Origin: CAWHYG01 sp963833505
GTDB taxonomy: Bacteria > Eisenbacteria > RBG-16-71-46 > CAIMUX01
Length of the DNA: 31,981 nucleotides
Reading direction: 5' to 3'
NCBI GenBank assembly: GCA_963833505.1
Contig: CAWHYG010000014.1
Span: 1-31,981, forward strand
Positions 11,096 through 21,040 of this stretch are shown here, in pieces. Position 1 is the first letter of the stretch. Each line of letters opens with the position of its first letter. A program made the translations under genes and the position numbers. The notes beneath the pieces were generated by a model. The model searched no databases, was not told the origin of the DNA, and was given only the letters and a program-made list of their open reading frames with translations.

Positions 11096-12365
11096 GCTTG
11101 AAGTACTCGGGATCACGGTAGCCCCGAGCCTGGCGCCGGAGCTGGCCGATTAGGCCGTTGATCGATTCGATGAAGCCCATCTTGATCGGATGCTCGAAGC
11201 CACCCATCAGCTTCTCCAGGTTCTCCCTCAAGCGATACCCCACCTGCACAAGAGGACGCAGGCGGCTACGGACCGCGATCCGGCACCAGTTCAACAGCGC
11301 GTTCCGGAGGGCACCAAGGCGGATCCAGGGATAGTTGAAGATTCCACGCAGGTTCTCTTTCAGCAGATAGGCTCGTTGGAGAGTACGGTTCCGGGCCAGG
11401 AGCCGCCCCAGGAGCCGCTTCTGTCCGAGATCAAGCGCCTCGTAGGCTCGAAGCAACATCCACTTCTTCACCTTGAACTTTCGTCCGACGTCATCCTGGG
11501 GAGCGCCTCCGAAGGTCTGCCGGCGGATCTTCTCCACCGCCTCGTTCACCCACTGGATAATGTGAAAGCGGTCAAGCAAATGAATGGCTTTCGGGATGGC
11601 CGCCGCAATCGCAGCCAGATAGGCCGGCCCCAAGTCGCTGATCACCCCAACGATCTTTCGCCGTCCCTTCGGCCCCAGTTCTCGGAAGAAAGCCGCCAAG
11701 CTCTCCTCCTTTTTCCCTTCGCCGACCCAAATGACCCGCCCCTTCTCGAGGTCCGTGACCACCGTGAAATAGACGTGCCCCCCGGTTCGAGTCACTTCGT
11801 CCACGCCGATCCAACGAACGCCTTGCAACGAAGGAGACGACCCGCCGAGCCCCATCTCGATCGACTCCTTGTCGATCCGGGCCACTGTGTCCCACGAAAC
11901 CCCGGCCATCTGGGCAACCGCGGAGATGGGGAGTCGACGACAAAGGGCTGCCACCAGATCGAAGAAGTGTCGAGTCATCCGGTGGCCGGCCGCCTCCCAC
12001 GGAAGACGTTCCACCCGTGTGCCACCACAGCAGGAGATCCGCCAAGGTGCGTAGACCACCCAGGTCTCGAAGTCTCCCATCGAGCGCTCCCGCCAACTTC
12101 GTTCTTCCGCCTCCTGAAACAGTCCTTCCCGATGCGCCTTCCCGCACTCCGGGCAGTAGTGGAACTTCCGTCGGTCCAGGAGAAAGATCCGCTTGATCAC
12201 GCGGTATCGCCCGTCGCCCGCATCCACCTCGTCGATCTCCACTTCCTTGACGCCAAACCCTTGCAGACTCCAGAGGGTTCTGACACCCTCCAGGTACTCC
12301 TGGCCACTCATTGGTGCCCTCCTTCTTGGACGAAGAAGACAAGGACAGATCTCTTTCCCCCCTTA
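11004..12365 (-). mobile_element. ISL3-family insertion sequence inside hsdS
   Basis: This element carries one transposase gene on the minus strand and directly abuts the IS256-family element. A GCGTAA hexamer facing inward is found near both edges (about 10998 on the plus strand and about 12366 on the minus strand), but the sequences beyond it diverge. Terminal repeats and the target duplication are therefore unresolved and the edges are approximate. Confidence 0.75.
11037..12311 (-). CDS. ISL3-family transposase
   Basis: This 424-residue protein starts at an ATG preceded by AAGGAGG. An N-terminal zinc-binding region has C53 and C56 in HYCPECGK and C94/C95 in ISCCGG. A helix-turn-helix lies near 126-148 (LPISAVAQMAGVSWDTV). 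The DDE triad is D171 (WIGVDEV), D226 (VISDLGPAY) and E382 (GFIESINGL), followed by QARGYRDPEYFKLKI, the usual ISL3 ending. The length is normal and nothing is broken, so the copy may be active. Confidence 0.94.
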   Translation of the reverse strand: MSGQEYLEGVRTLWSLQGFGVKEVEIDEVDAGDGRYRVIKRIFLLDRRKFHYCPECGKAHREGLFQEAEERSWRERSMGDFETWVVYAPWRISCCGGTRVERLPWEAAGHRMTRHFFDLVAALCRRLPISAVAQMAGVSWDTVARIDKESIEMGLGGSSPSLQGVRWIGVDEVTRTGGHVYFTVVTDLEKGRVIWVGEGKKEESLAAFFRELGPKGRRKIVGVISDLGPAYLAAIAAAIPKAIHLLDRFHIIQWVNEAVEKIRRQTFGGAPQDDVGRKFKVKKWMLLRAYEALDLGQKRLLGRLLARNRTLQRAYLLKENLRGIFNYPWIRLGALRNALLNWCRIAVRSRLRPLVQVGYRLRENLEKLMGGFEHPIKMGFIESINGLIGQLRRQARGYRDPEYFKLKIYQRCSLHDDPWAQIVL

Positions 12366-14719
<2,354 letters not shown>

Positions 14720-15185
14720 ATCGTCCCCCGTTCTTTCAGGCCCGTGGGTGGGTGCCCCAAGCTGCCGCATGAAAGTATCGCTCAACGCCGGTTCGCGCAC
14801 AAGGTGCCGAGCCGGCCCTGCTCGGCCAGCATCGCCCGAGGGGTAGGACAAGCGTTGTCGCGCCGGGGAGGGACTGCCCTGCGAGTCCGTCTCACCTAAT
14901 CGACCTCCCTGCTCATGATTCGTCCGTCGTCCTGCCGAGCGCCGTGGTCAAGGCCAAGTCCTGCGCGGAGAAGCATCGCGACAGCACGTGGTGTAGCCTC
15001 ACGCGAGCCGAAGCCGAACCGTACCTGGACGGCTGGGGGTACTTCGCTGGAGGCGAACGACCTGGGATCTGACAACGCCGTCTGAGGTACGCCCTTGCCC
15101 CGGCCCGCAGCGGGCGGGAGAATAGCGCGGGTTGGCTGATGAGCACTTTCATTCACGAGGCAGCGTGTATGACCTGGAGATGGGC
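14720..15185. other. Intergenic region between divergent hsdM and khpA
   Basis: These 466 bp should hold the promoters for the restriction operon (leftward) and khpA (rightward). The only structure I see is a perfect GCCCGC-A-GCGGGC palindrome at 15103-15115. No RNA gene is recognised, and the longer N-terminal frames of hsdM and khpA entering this region lack ribosome sites. Confidence 0.45.
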
Positions 15186-15479
15186 ATGGAAGAGACACTT
15201 CTCGAATTGACGCGCCGCGTCGCCCGGGCGCTCGTCGACACGCCGGACCTGGTCGCAGTCACGGTCGGCGGCACCCAAGACGGCATCTGCCGGATTCTCG
15301 TCGCGACCGGCCCGGGAGAGCTCGGACAGCTCATCGGGAGACAGGGGCACAACCTCGAGGCACTCCGGGTTGTCGTCAGGGCGTGCGCCGCAAAGCACCA
15401 CGCCCATGCCGAGGTCATCATCCTCGATCCCGCGTGGCACCGCGAGGAGGTCGGACCGGCGGTACCGAATCGAATCTAA
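15186..15479 (+). CDS. khpA: KH-domain RNA-binding protein KhpA
   Basis: The 97-residue frame from the ATG at 15186 follows GGAG by a short spacer; an ATG six bases earlier is equally possible. It is a single KH domain: ILVATGPGELGQLIGRQGHN contains the RNA-contacting GxxG loop as GRQG at residues 51-54, followed by the helix LEALRVVVRACAA and a final strand AEVIILD. KhpA proteins bind RNA, often with KhpB/Jag, and affect cell shape and translation. The copy is a little longer than the usual 76-80 residues. It lies 16 nt before the broken DUF6933-like gene and the two are likely co-transcribed. The usual partners rpsP and rimM are not nearby. Confidence 0.82.
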   Translation: MEETLLELTRRVARALVDTPDLVAVTVGGTQDGICRILVATGPGELGQLIGRQGHNLEALRVVVRACAAKHHAHAEVIILDPAWHREEVGPAVPNRI

Positions 15480-15495
15480 TCTGAGGATCGCAACC

Positions 15496-15595
15496 ATGCT
15501 CGTCCTCCGCTGCACTGTCAAGCTACTCCGGGAACTCCGGTCACACCCGCGTTTCTCGCCAGAAGGAGGCGACGATCCGCTCGGCGCCCCCTCTG
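15496..15595 (+). pseudogene. DUF6933-like protein, 5' fragment
   Basis: The ATG at 15496 is 16 nt after khpA, with GAGG upstream. The peptide MLVLRCTVKLLRELR is the typical beginning of DUF6933 proteins. After DPLGAPS the frame runs into the left end of an IS3-family element. The rest of the gene is found beyond the element at 17213-17644, and joining the two parts restores one frame. The function of the family is unknown. Confidence 0.7.
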
Positions 15596-15658
15596 TGCCA
15601 ACATCCAGTGAGACACTTTCCCCCTCGGGTTTAGTGTAGAGGGCATGGAGGTCTTGTC

Positions 15659-16138
15659 ATGGAGAAGAGGAGTTCCAGGAGAGCCGGGAATCTTGCCGAG
15701 GTAAGTCGCCCGGAGCGTAGCGGAGGGCGACTTACCTCGGTCGCGCCCGTCCCTCTCCCCGGTCCGGATCCAGAGGTTTGCGCCAAGGCGACCCGACGCC
15801 GGTTCACGAAGGAGTACAAGCTCTCGATCGTCCGCCAGGCCGACGCCTGCCGCGAGCCGGGCGAGATCGGGGCGCTTCTGCGACGGGAGGGGCTCTACTC
15901 GTCGGTCCTCAGCGCCTGGAGGAAGCAACGGGACGAGGGAGCGCTGGTCGGTCAGGGACGGCGTCGCGGCCCGAAGTCGAAGCGACCGGACCCGCGCCTC
16001 ATCGAGTTGGAGCGTGAGAATCAGCGGCTGCGGCGCGATCTGGAGAAGGCCCATCTGGTGATCGAGCTCCAAAAAAAACTTGCGACCGCCCTGGGAATCC
16101 CGGTCTCCGAGCCTCGGCTCGAAGGGAACAAGCCGTGA
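15659..16138 (+). CDS. IS3-family OrfA, helix-turn-helix protein
   Basis: This 159-residue protein starts at an ATG with GGAGG ahead. Residues about 40-95 match the IS3 N-terminal helix-turn-helix (TRRRFTKEYKLSIVRQ, then GEIGALLRREGLYSSVLSAW). A leucine-zipper-like coil follows (LIELERENQRLRRDLEKAHL), which mediates OrfA multimerisation. The first 40 residues are unusual: their DNA is mostly a perfect palindrome (15696-15740) that does not belong to the family core. The stop overlaps the orfB GTG as GTGA. A slippery site at 16072-16078 allows an OrfAB fusion. Confidence 0.9.
   Translation: MEKRSSRRAGNLAEVSRPERSGGRLTSVAPVPLPGPDPEVCAKATRRRFTKEYKLSIVRQADACREPGEIGALLRREGLYSSVLSAWRKQRDEGALVGQGRRRGPKSKRPDPRLIELERENQRLRRDLEKAHLVIELQKKLATALGIPVSEPRLEGNKP
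15696..15740. repeat. Perfect 16-bp inverted repeat within orfA
   Basis: The arms 15696-15711 and 15725-15740 are exact reverse complements (CCGAGGTAAGTCGCCC and its complement) separated by 13 nt. The inner part, cggagcgtagcgga, is itself nearly symmetric with the arm ends. The stem would form just after the orfA start codon in mRNA. It looks like a repeated-palindrome unit captured inside the coding frame. Confidence 0.85.
16072..16078 (+). promoter_or_regulatory. Slippery heptamer for -1 ribosomal frameshift (OrfAB)
   Basis: An A8 tract at 16071-16078 gives the heptamer A_AAA_AAA in the correct register of orfA (codons CAA AAA AAA CTT). The -1 frame stays open from here through the orfB start at 16135 to its stop at 17178, so slippage would make the OrfAB transposase. 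This mechanism is standard for the IS3 family. Confidence 0.8.
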
Positions 16139-17178
16139 TCGCCGTGCGTGAAGCCGCACCGGCTCTCGGGGTGGAGCCGTCCTGCACGGCCGTCGGGCTT
16201 TCACGGGCCACCTTCTATCGACACACGCGCGTCGCCCAGGTCTCTTCACCGCCGACTCCGGCGCGGCCTGAACGGGCCCCACAGCCGCGCGCCCTGGCTG
16301 CGGACGAACGAGCCACCGTGCTCCAAGTGCTGCACTCCGAGCGCTTCGTCGACCACTCTCCGGCCGAGATCCACGCCACGCTCCTTGAGGAAAAGACCTA
16401 CCACTGCTCGGTGCGCACGATGTACCGGATCCTGGACGCCGCCCAAGAAGTCCGCGAGCGGCGCGACCAGCTTCGCCATCCCGCCTACACCAAGCCGGAA
16501 CTGCTCGCGACCGCACCCAATCAGGTCTGGTCCTGGGACATCACCAAGCTTCTCGGACCCGGCAAATGGACCTACTTCTACCTCTACGTCATCCTCGACA
16601 TCTTCAGCCGCTACGTGGTCGGCTGGATGCTCTCGCACCGCGAGCAGCGGAACCTGGCCAAGCGGTTGATCCTCGAGACCTGTGTGAAAGAGGGGATCGA
16701 GCCGGGACAACTCACTCTCCATGCCGATCGCGGTCCGGTCATGACCTCGAAGACGGTCTCGCAGCTTTTGGCCGATCTCGAAGTCACCCGCAGCCACAGT
16801 CGGCCCTACGTCTCCGACGACAATCCGTACTCCGAAAGCCAATTCAAAACCATGAAGTACCGGCCCGATTTTCCTGACCGATTCGGGTCGTTCGATCGGA
16901 CCCGCGCCTTCTGCGCCCCGTTCTTCAACTGGTACAACCGCGAGCATCACCACTCCGGGATCGCTTTCCTAACCCCCGAGGCCGTCCATCGCGGGCGGGC
17001 CGAGGAGGTTCTCGCGACCCGCCAGGTGACGCTCGACCTCGCCTACGCCGCTCACCCTGAGCGGTTCGTCCGTCGTCCACCCCAAGTCTCCAGGCCCCCG
17101 GAGGCAGCCTGGATCAACCGGCCCGACGAAACCCCGGCGACCGCGGTCACGCCGTCGCCGGAAGAAGTGGCTCACTAA
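16135..17178 (+). CDS. IS3-family OrfB transposase (integrase core)
   Basis: This 347-residue frame starts at a GTG overlapping the orfA stop. After an HTH_21-like region (SPAEIHATLLEEKTYHCSVR), the rve catalytic core shows D135 (VWSWDITKL), D198 (LHADRGPV) and E234 (PYSESQFKTM). The spacing of the last two is the expected DD(35)E. The downstream NWYNREHHHSGI segment is also typical. It is probably produced mainly as an OrfAB fusion by frameshifting at 16072-16078. The C-terminal tail is proline-rich. No damage is seen. Confidence 0.93.
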   Translation: MIAVREAAPALGVEPSCTAVGLSRATFYRHTRVAQVSSPPTPARPERAPQPRALAADERATVLQVLHSERFVDHSPAEIHATLLEEKTYHCSVRTMYRILDAAQEVRERRDQLRHPAYTKPELLATAPNQVWSWDITKLLGPGKWTYFYLYVILDIFSRYVVGWMLSHREQRNLAKRLILETCVKEGIEPGQLTLHADRGPVMTSKTVSQLLADLEVTRSHSRPYVSDDNPYSESQFKTMKYRPDFPDRFGSFDRTRAFCAPFFNWYNREHHHSGIAFLTPEAVHRGRAEEVLATRQVTLDLAYAAHPERFVRRPPQVSRPPEAAWINRPDETPATAVTPSPEEVAH

Positions 17179-17212
17179 ATTCATGCAAAGGGTGTCTCAT
17201 TGTGGTTGACAC

Positions 17213-17644
17213 GTTCCGGCCAGCTGGTTCGCCAACCTCCTGTGGCTCGAACGACGCAGGACGGTTCTGTTCACCCACGCAACAACGTACTACTCCTTCG
17301 TTGCGCATGGCCTCGTCGCCGACGACTTCGCGGATTTCGATAGCGTGTTCGCGGAAAACCTCCAGCGCTCGCTCGTCGATGAGGGATTTCCCGCGGACGC
17401 TCGGCACAGGCTGATGCTCCTCTGGTCTGATACTGTCATTACAAGGACGAACAGCAGGGTCGTCCTCGGATGCATGAACGACCTCGCCTACCAAATCGAG
17501 GCTTACATCGCGGATCCCCGGTTCAGGGCGCCACTCAACCCGTCCCACCTCGGACATCATCTGCGTCGAACGATCCTCAGTCCGATCGGATATGCTTCCC
17601 CGATCGAACGGTTCCGGGATCTCGCCAAGACCATCGCCGGGTGA
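17213..17644 (+). pseudogene. DUF6933-like protein, 3' fragment
   Basis: Directly after the IS3 right end, the frame reads SWFANLLWLERRRTVLF, then YYSFVAHGLVADDF, DSVFAENLQRSL and SRVVLGCMNDLAYQIEAYI. This is the body of a DUF6933-type protein (these usually continue as DWYANLL after the start motif). The partner start is at 15496-15595. The fragment has no good start of its own, although a GTG at 17345 could begin a 99-residue peptide. The insertion almost certainly inactivated the gene. Confidence 0.72.
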
Positions 17645-17669
17645 TCAGGGTGCAAGCTACTTTACCTAT

Positions 17670-17687
17670 TTTCATATAAATATGAAA
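17670..17687. repeat. AT-rich 8-2-8 palindrome
   Basis: The sequence TTTCATAT-AA-ATATGAAA is a perfect inverted repeat with a 2-bp centre. It stands out as all but GC-free in GC-rich DNA. It lies 25 bp after the broken DUF6933 gene and 2 bp before the first minus-strand repeat unit, so it marks the edge of the repeat region. Confidence 0.8.
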
Positions 17688-17689
17688 CT

Positions 17690-17916
17690 GGCATCTGAGC
17701 GGCAGTTCTACAAGCAGTGCGTGACTGGCTCAGACCACGACGCCCAAGCGGCATCTGGGCGGCAGTTCCTGGCGATTCTGGACGCGGTGGGCGCGAGGTC
17801 CGGCAGCCAGACGGCACCTTTCGGCGATTCCGGGCGCGGCCGGGCGGGTTCCCGGAGGCGAGACAGGGGCAGTTCCGGGGCCTTCCCGGCGGAATGGGCA
17901 TCTAAACGGCACGTTT
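17690..17916 (-). repeat. Irregular repeat array A, four units
   Basis: The plus-strand units begin at 17690 (GGCATCTGAGCGGCAGTTC), 17750 (GGCATCTGGGCGGCAGTTC), 17813 (degenerate GGCACCTTTCGGCGATTCC) and 17897 (GGCATCTAAACGGCAC). Read on the minus strand, the consensus is roughly TGCCG-N5-ATGCC. Spacing is 60, 63 and 84 bp. No coding function is evident in the ~730-bp stretch 17645-18374. Confidence 0.7.
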
Positions 17917-18018
17917 TGGCCCCGAAAGTCGCGTTTTCACCCGCCTCTGAGGCAGGCACAAATCCCCTTACCTGCGTGGAGGCAAAGAGTTACGTGCCTC
18001 CGACGAAGAGCTTGCACC

Positions 18019-18176
18019 CTGCCGTTTGACCGGATTTCGCCAAAACCGATGCCGCCAAACGGATAACTCCAAAATGGTCGATGCCGCCAAACGGAAGAAA
18101 CGAAAAAGGGTCATGCCGCGAAACGGATAAGTCCGCGGGACCCCATGCCGCGAAACGGAGGGTGCGCGAAAGGGAA
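18019..18176 (+). repeat. Regular repeat array B, 32-bp period
   Basis: TGCCG cores start at 18020, 18050, 18082, 18114 and 18146, giving spacings of 30, 32, 32 and 32 bp. Each unit has a small dyad CCG-N5-CGG (N6 in the first), and three units continue CGGAT. The first two also share CCAAAA at the same offset. The constant 32-bp period is about three helical turns, so a bound protein would face the same side each time. It lies about 200 bp upstream of a tyrosine recombinase gene. Confidence 0.85.
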
Positions 18177-18374
18177 AGGACGGGCGCGCCGACCCGATGG
18201 CCGGGAGGTCGCTTCCCGGCACGTTGACCTCTCCCCTTGTCACTCTGTCGACACGCCCGTTCGGCCTCCATTCTACCCTTGCCCCGCCCGGAGCGCCACG
18301 ATCGTGCCGCGTCAGCGGCAGGATTCCCTTGATCTGTGCCCGCGCAGCGCCACCCTTGGGATCAGGAGGATGCC

Positions 18375-18959
18375 ATGCCCCACCTGAGCCCGCAGACCCT
18401 GACCCGCGACGAAACGCAAGCCCTCCTGGCCGTGACCGCCGGCCACCCGCGGGACCATCTCGTCTTCTCCCTCGCCCTCGGCACCGGCCTGCGGCTCTCG
18501 GAGCTGGTCGGCCTCGACGTGGGCGACGTGTTCTTCCCCACCGGCCAGCCGCGGCTCCGGGTCCGGGTGCGGGCCGAGATCGCCAAGCGTGGCCGGGCCG
18601 GGGACGTCTTCCTGCCCGATGCGCTGGAGCCGAAGCTTCGACGGTTCTGGTTCTACAAGCTCGAGCGCGGGGAACGGATCCGTCCGGACGCGCCGCTCTT
18701 CTGCGGGCAGTCTCGCCGCCGCCTCTCCCCCCGGCGCCTGCAGGTGCTGTTCCGGACCTGGCAGGGGATCGCGGGATTCGATCGGCTGTATCCCTTTCAC
18801 ACTCTTCGACACACCGCGGTGAGTAGTGTATACCGCGCCTCCCACAACCTCTTCCTTGCACAACGATTCGCGCGCCACGCCAGCCCACTCACCACCGTGA
18901 TCTACACCCACCCCTCGGACGAAGAACTCCGGAACGGGATCCGCGACCTGGCCTGTTGA
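18375..18959 (+). CDS. Minimal tyrosine recombinase / integrase
   Basis: The ATG at 18375 follows AGGAGG. The protein has 194 residues and is essentially only the catalytic domain; the usual N-terminal core-binding domain is missing. All catalytic residues are present: R40 (GTGLRLSEL), K71 (EIAKRGRAG), H142 and R145 (FHTLRHT), H168 (FARHAS) and Y177 (TVIYTHP). It should cut and rejoin DNA at specific sites. The repeat arrays at 17690-18176 are the obvious candidate substrates or binding sites, though this is inference. The gene ends 13 bp before the convergent terminase gene. No tRNA gene is next to it. Confidence 0.9.
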   Translation: MPHLSPQTLTRDETQALLAVTAGHPRDHLVFSLALGTGLRLSELVGLDVGDVFFPTGQPRLRVRVRAEIAKRGRAGDVFLPDALEPKLRRFWFYKLERGERIRPDAPLFCGQSRRRLSPRRLQVLFRTWQGIAGFDRLYPFHTLRHTAVSSVYRASHNLFLAQRFARHASPLTTVIYTHPSDEELRNGIRDLAC

Positions 18960-18972
18960 CGGCATCTGATCG

Positions 18973-20571
18973 TCACCAGGTAAGCGACCGGTCCCGACCC
19001 GACCCGGCCAGCCAGGCGTACGTGAACGCCAGGCTGAAGTGGTCCGCGGCCGTCCGGACGTAGCGAAACTTCTTCGCCCCCGTGTCCTCGTCCTCAACCA
19101 GGACCTTCGCATCGGCTGCCATGTGCCGGGCGAACTCCTCCACCACCGGCGAGCGGCGAGGCAGCACGACCTTCATCTCCCTCACGGCGGCCCGGGAGGC
19201 GTCCAGAGCCTCGGTCCGGTTGATCTGGACAACAGCGTTCTGTACGTCCCATTTGGGCGCTCCCCGCTGGTGCTCGTTGAAGAAGTTCAGGAACACGAGC
19301 CCGGGATGCCGCTTGGCGAACGCCCGCGTCGCGTGGGTCTCGGGCAGGCCGTCGATCACGCAGCGATCGATCTCGAACCGCTCCATGATCCCGTCCAGCT
19401 CCGCGAAGTCGTGACACACCGCCAGGTGGACAAGGCGGCGGCGGTCCGCCTCGCTCCGTTCATCTTCTCGCAGGACCACCACGTGCAGGTCACGCCCCGT
19501 GTCCACGCCCATCGTGCAGGTGGCGTCGGTGGAGGACTCCGCCATCGGCTGGTCGCCGCAGAGGGCGAGTACCGACATCAGGTCGAGGCGGCGGTCCAGG
19601 TCCGCCCATGGCACGCCGACCTTGAGATTGTAAAACCTGTCCGGATAACGGGTCGTCCGGTACTCCTGGAGGATCTCCCCGGGGTCGACGGTCGATGAGA
19701 ACAGCTGCGAGATCCGATACCCGTGAATCGGTCGGTCCGGGTAGTCCGCCCGCCACTCGCCGGCGGCCAGATCCAACTCAGCAGAACACTTCGGGCAGGC
19801 CCGATAGAACGAGCCGTCGGGCCTGGGCAGGATGATCCGGACCTCTTGGCCCATCTTCACCGGGAACGCCTTGTCCAAGGCCGTCCAGGTGCCACAGGAA
19901 GGGCACCGGAGCGTCCAATGGCGCTGGTCGCTCTTCTGGTACTGCTCGTCGATGCCGTATTCGGGCAGGCTGGGGTTCGAGAGCTCGATCACCCGCTTGT
20001 ACTCGGAGTGAGCCAGGCGCTCCAGAGCCATGGCCTTGGCCGCCGGCTCCGTCTCGTCCAGCTCGTCGAACACGACCATGTCAGCCGGAACGGACTTCAT
20101 GCCCACCGTGCTCTGCATCCCCCGCAGGTACAGGTGGGCGTCCCCGATCCGCTTGAGCCCGGCCGTGTCCGTGTCGGTCATCAGCTTCGAGAGGAACGGG
20201 TTCTCGGCCAGGAGCGGGGTCACCCGGCTCTTGGAGAAGTCGAGCACGTCGGTGCGGGTGGGGAAGAAGTAGATCACGTTCAGGCCCGCCAGGCAGGCGT
20301 GGAGACTGCGCAGGATGGCCCAGGTGGTACCGCCGATCTGGGCGGCCTTCGAGAGCACGACGTGCGGCGCGGTGTCGTCGTAGATCGCCCTCAGGTACTC
20401 GTGCCCGGCAAAGGAGAACGGCCGGCCGTCCAGGCGGATCCTGCGCAGGGCCCACTGGGCCAAAGGGTCAGTGAACGAGCGCCTCGCCCGGCTCGTCAGC
20501 TCCCGGGTCCGTCTCTCGAGGTAGTGCTGAGAGGATCGACTGCTGGATCCGCTCCCGGACGGCCTCGTCAT
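18973..20571 (-). CDS. Phage terminase large subunit (GpA-like)
   Basis: This 532-residue DNA-packaging motor starts at an ATG at 20571 with AAGGAG ahead, overlapping the small-subunit gene by 104 nt. The ATPase core has a Walker A-like SKAAQIGGTT at 74-83 and Walker B VVFDE at 166-170. Two CxxC pairs (C223/C226 and C259/C262) make a zinc ribbon as in GpA terminases. The nuclease domain begins at MGVDTGRDLHVVV and includes DRCVIDGLPETH. It normally threads phage DNA into capsids through a portal. No portal or capsid gene follows; the next gene downstream is the convergent tyrosine recombinase. Confidence 0.92.
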   Translation of the reverse strand: MTRPSGSGSSSRSSQHYLERRTRELTSRARRSFTDPLAQWALRRIRLDGRPFSFAGHEYLRAIYDDTAPHVVLSKAAQIGGTTWAILRSLHACLAGLNVIYFFPTRTDVLDFSKSRVTPLLAENPFLSKLMTDTDTAGLKRIGDAHLYLRGMQSTVGMKSVPADMVVFDELDETEPAAKAMALERLAHSEYKRVIELSNPSLPEYGIDEQYQKSDQRHWTLRCPSCGTWTALDKAFPVKMGQEVRIILPRPDGSFYRACPKCSAELDLAAGEWRADYPDRPIHGYRISQLFSSTVDPGEILQEYRTTRYPDRFYNLKVGVPWADLDRRLDLMSVLALCGDQPMAESSTDATCTMGVDTGRDLHVVVLREDERSEADRRRLVHLAVCHDFAELDGIMERFEIDRCVIDGLPETHATRAFAKRHPGLVFLNFFNEHQRGAPKWDVQNAVVQINRTEALDASRAAVREMKVVLPRRSPVVEEFARHMAADAKVLVEDEDTGAKKFRYVRTAADHFSLAFTYAWLAGSGRDRSLTW

Positions 20572-21040
20572 CGATGTTCTCCTTGATGCTGTCGATGAAG
20601 ACGTCGATCAGGTGCCGGGTCTCGGCCTCGGACTGAGCCTTGATCGCCTCCTCCGTCTCGCCCGTGATGCTGAGACCCTTGGCCAGCCGCTGGCCCTTCT
20701 GCGCCCGCTCCAGGATCCCTGAGATGCGCTCCAGTTCCCGGATGTCCACCGCCGGCTTGTTCTTCAGGTCCTCGGCCAGCTTCGCCACCAGCAAGTCCCA
20801 CATTCGGTAGTGGCGGACGTTGAGGTTCACGCGATCGGAGGCGATCTTGTCAGCGAACATCTCCGCCGCCCGGCGGTCGACCTTGCGCCGGAGTTCGTCC
20901 CAGTCCTCTTCCTTCCGCCAGCGCCCAACGGTGTGCGCCTTGACGTGGAGTTTCACGGCGATGGCGGCGTTGGTCTCGGCCTCCCCGGTCAGAAAGAGGC
21001 GACGGGCCTCCTCACGGATCTTGAACATCGACTTGGGCAT
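20468..21040 (-). CDS. Terminase small subunit
   Basis: This 190-residue protein has an N-terminal helix-turn-helix (about residues 21-47, NAAIAVKLHVKAHTVGRWRK) that would bind the packaging site. A helical middle (LERISGILERAQKGQRLAKG) suits oligomerisation. It sits immediately upstream of, and overlaps, the large-subunit gene, which is the standard arrangement. Its start overlaps the preceding ParB-like gene by 29 nt, so the three genes form a tight minus-strand unit. Confidence 0.8.
   Translation of the reverse strand: MPKSMFKIREEARRLFLTGEAETNAAIAVKLHVKAHTVGRWRKEEDWDELRRKVDRRAAEMFADKIASDRVNLNVRHYRMWDLLVAKLAEDLKNKPAVDIRELERISGILERAQKGQRLAKGLSITGETEEAIKAQSEAETRHLIDVFIDSIKENIDDEAVRERIQQSILSALPRETDPGADEPGEALVH

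Larger units (their letters stand above)
15596..17211 (+). mobile_element. IS3-family insertion sequence
   Basis: The imperfect terminal inverted repeats are 15596-15616 and 17192-17211: read inward, both begin TGyCAAC and both contain TGAGACAC. The element is about 1.6 kb, slightly long for IS3, and carries overlapping orfA and orfB on the plus strand. It splits a DUF6933-like gene. I see no clear 3-4 bp target duplication. It differs from the two insertion sequences in hsdS, so this locus has been hit repeatedly by unrelated elements. Confidence 0.88.

Noticed and set aside
9383..11116. 577-residue minus-strand frame through the IS256 element
   Set aside because: Antisense of the transposase. 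Only its far end overlaps real hsdS sequence, in a different frame.
18049..18176. Regular 32-bp repeats as a CRISPR array
   Set aside because: The period itself is 32 bp with no room for separate spacers, the units are degenerate after the first half, and no cas gene is present.
17968..18888. 306-residue minus-strand frame over repeat array B and the integrase
   Set aside because: Arginine- and proline-rich shadow; part of it is translated repeat and part is antisense of a gene with all catalytic residues.
18960..19030. A tRNA gene as integration site beside the tyrosine recombinase
   Set aside because: No cloverleaf or TPsiC-like sequence was seen near either recombinase.
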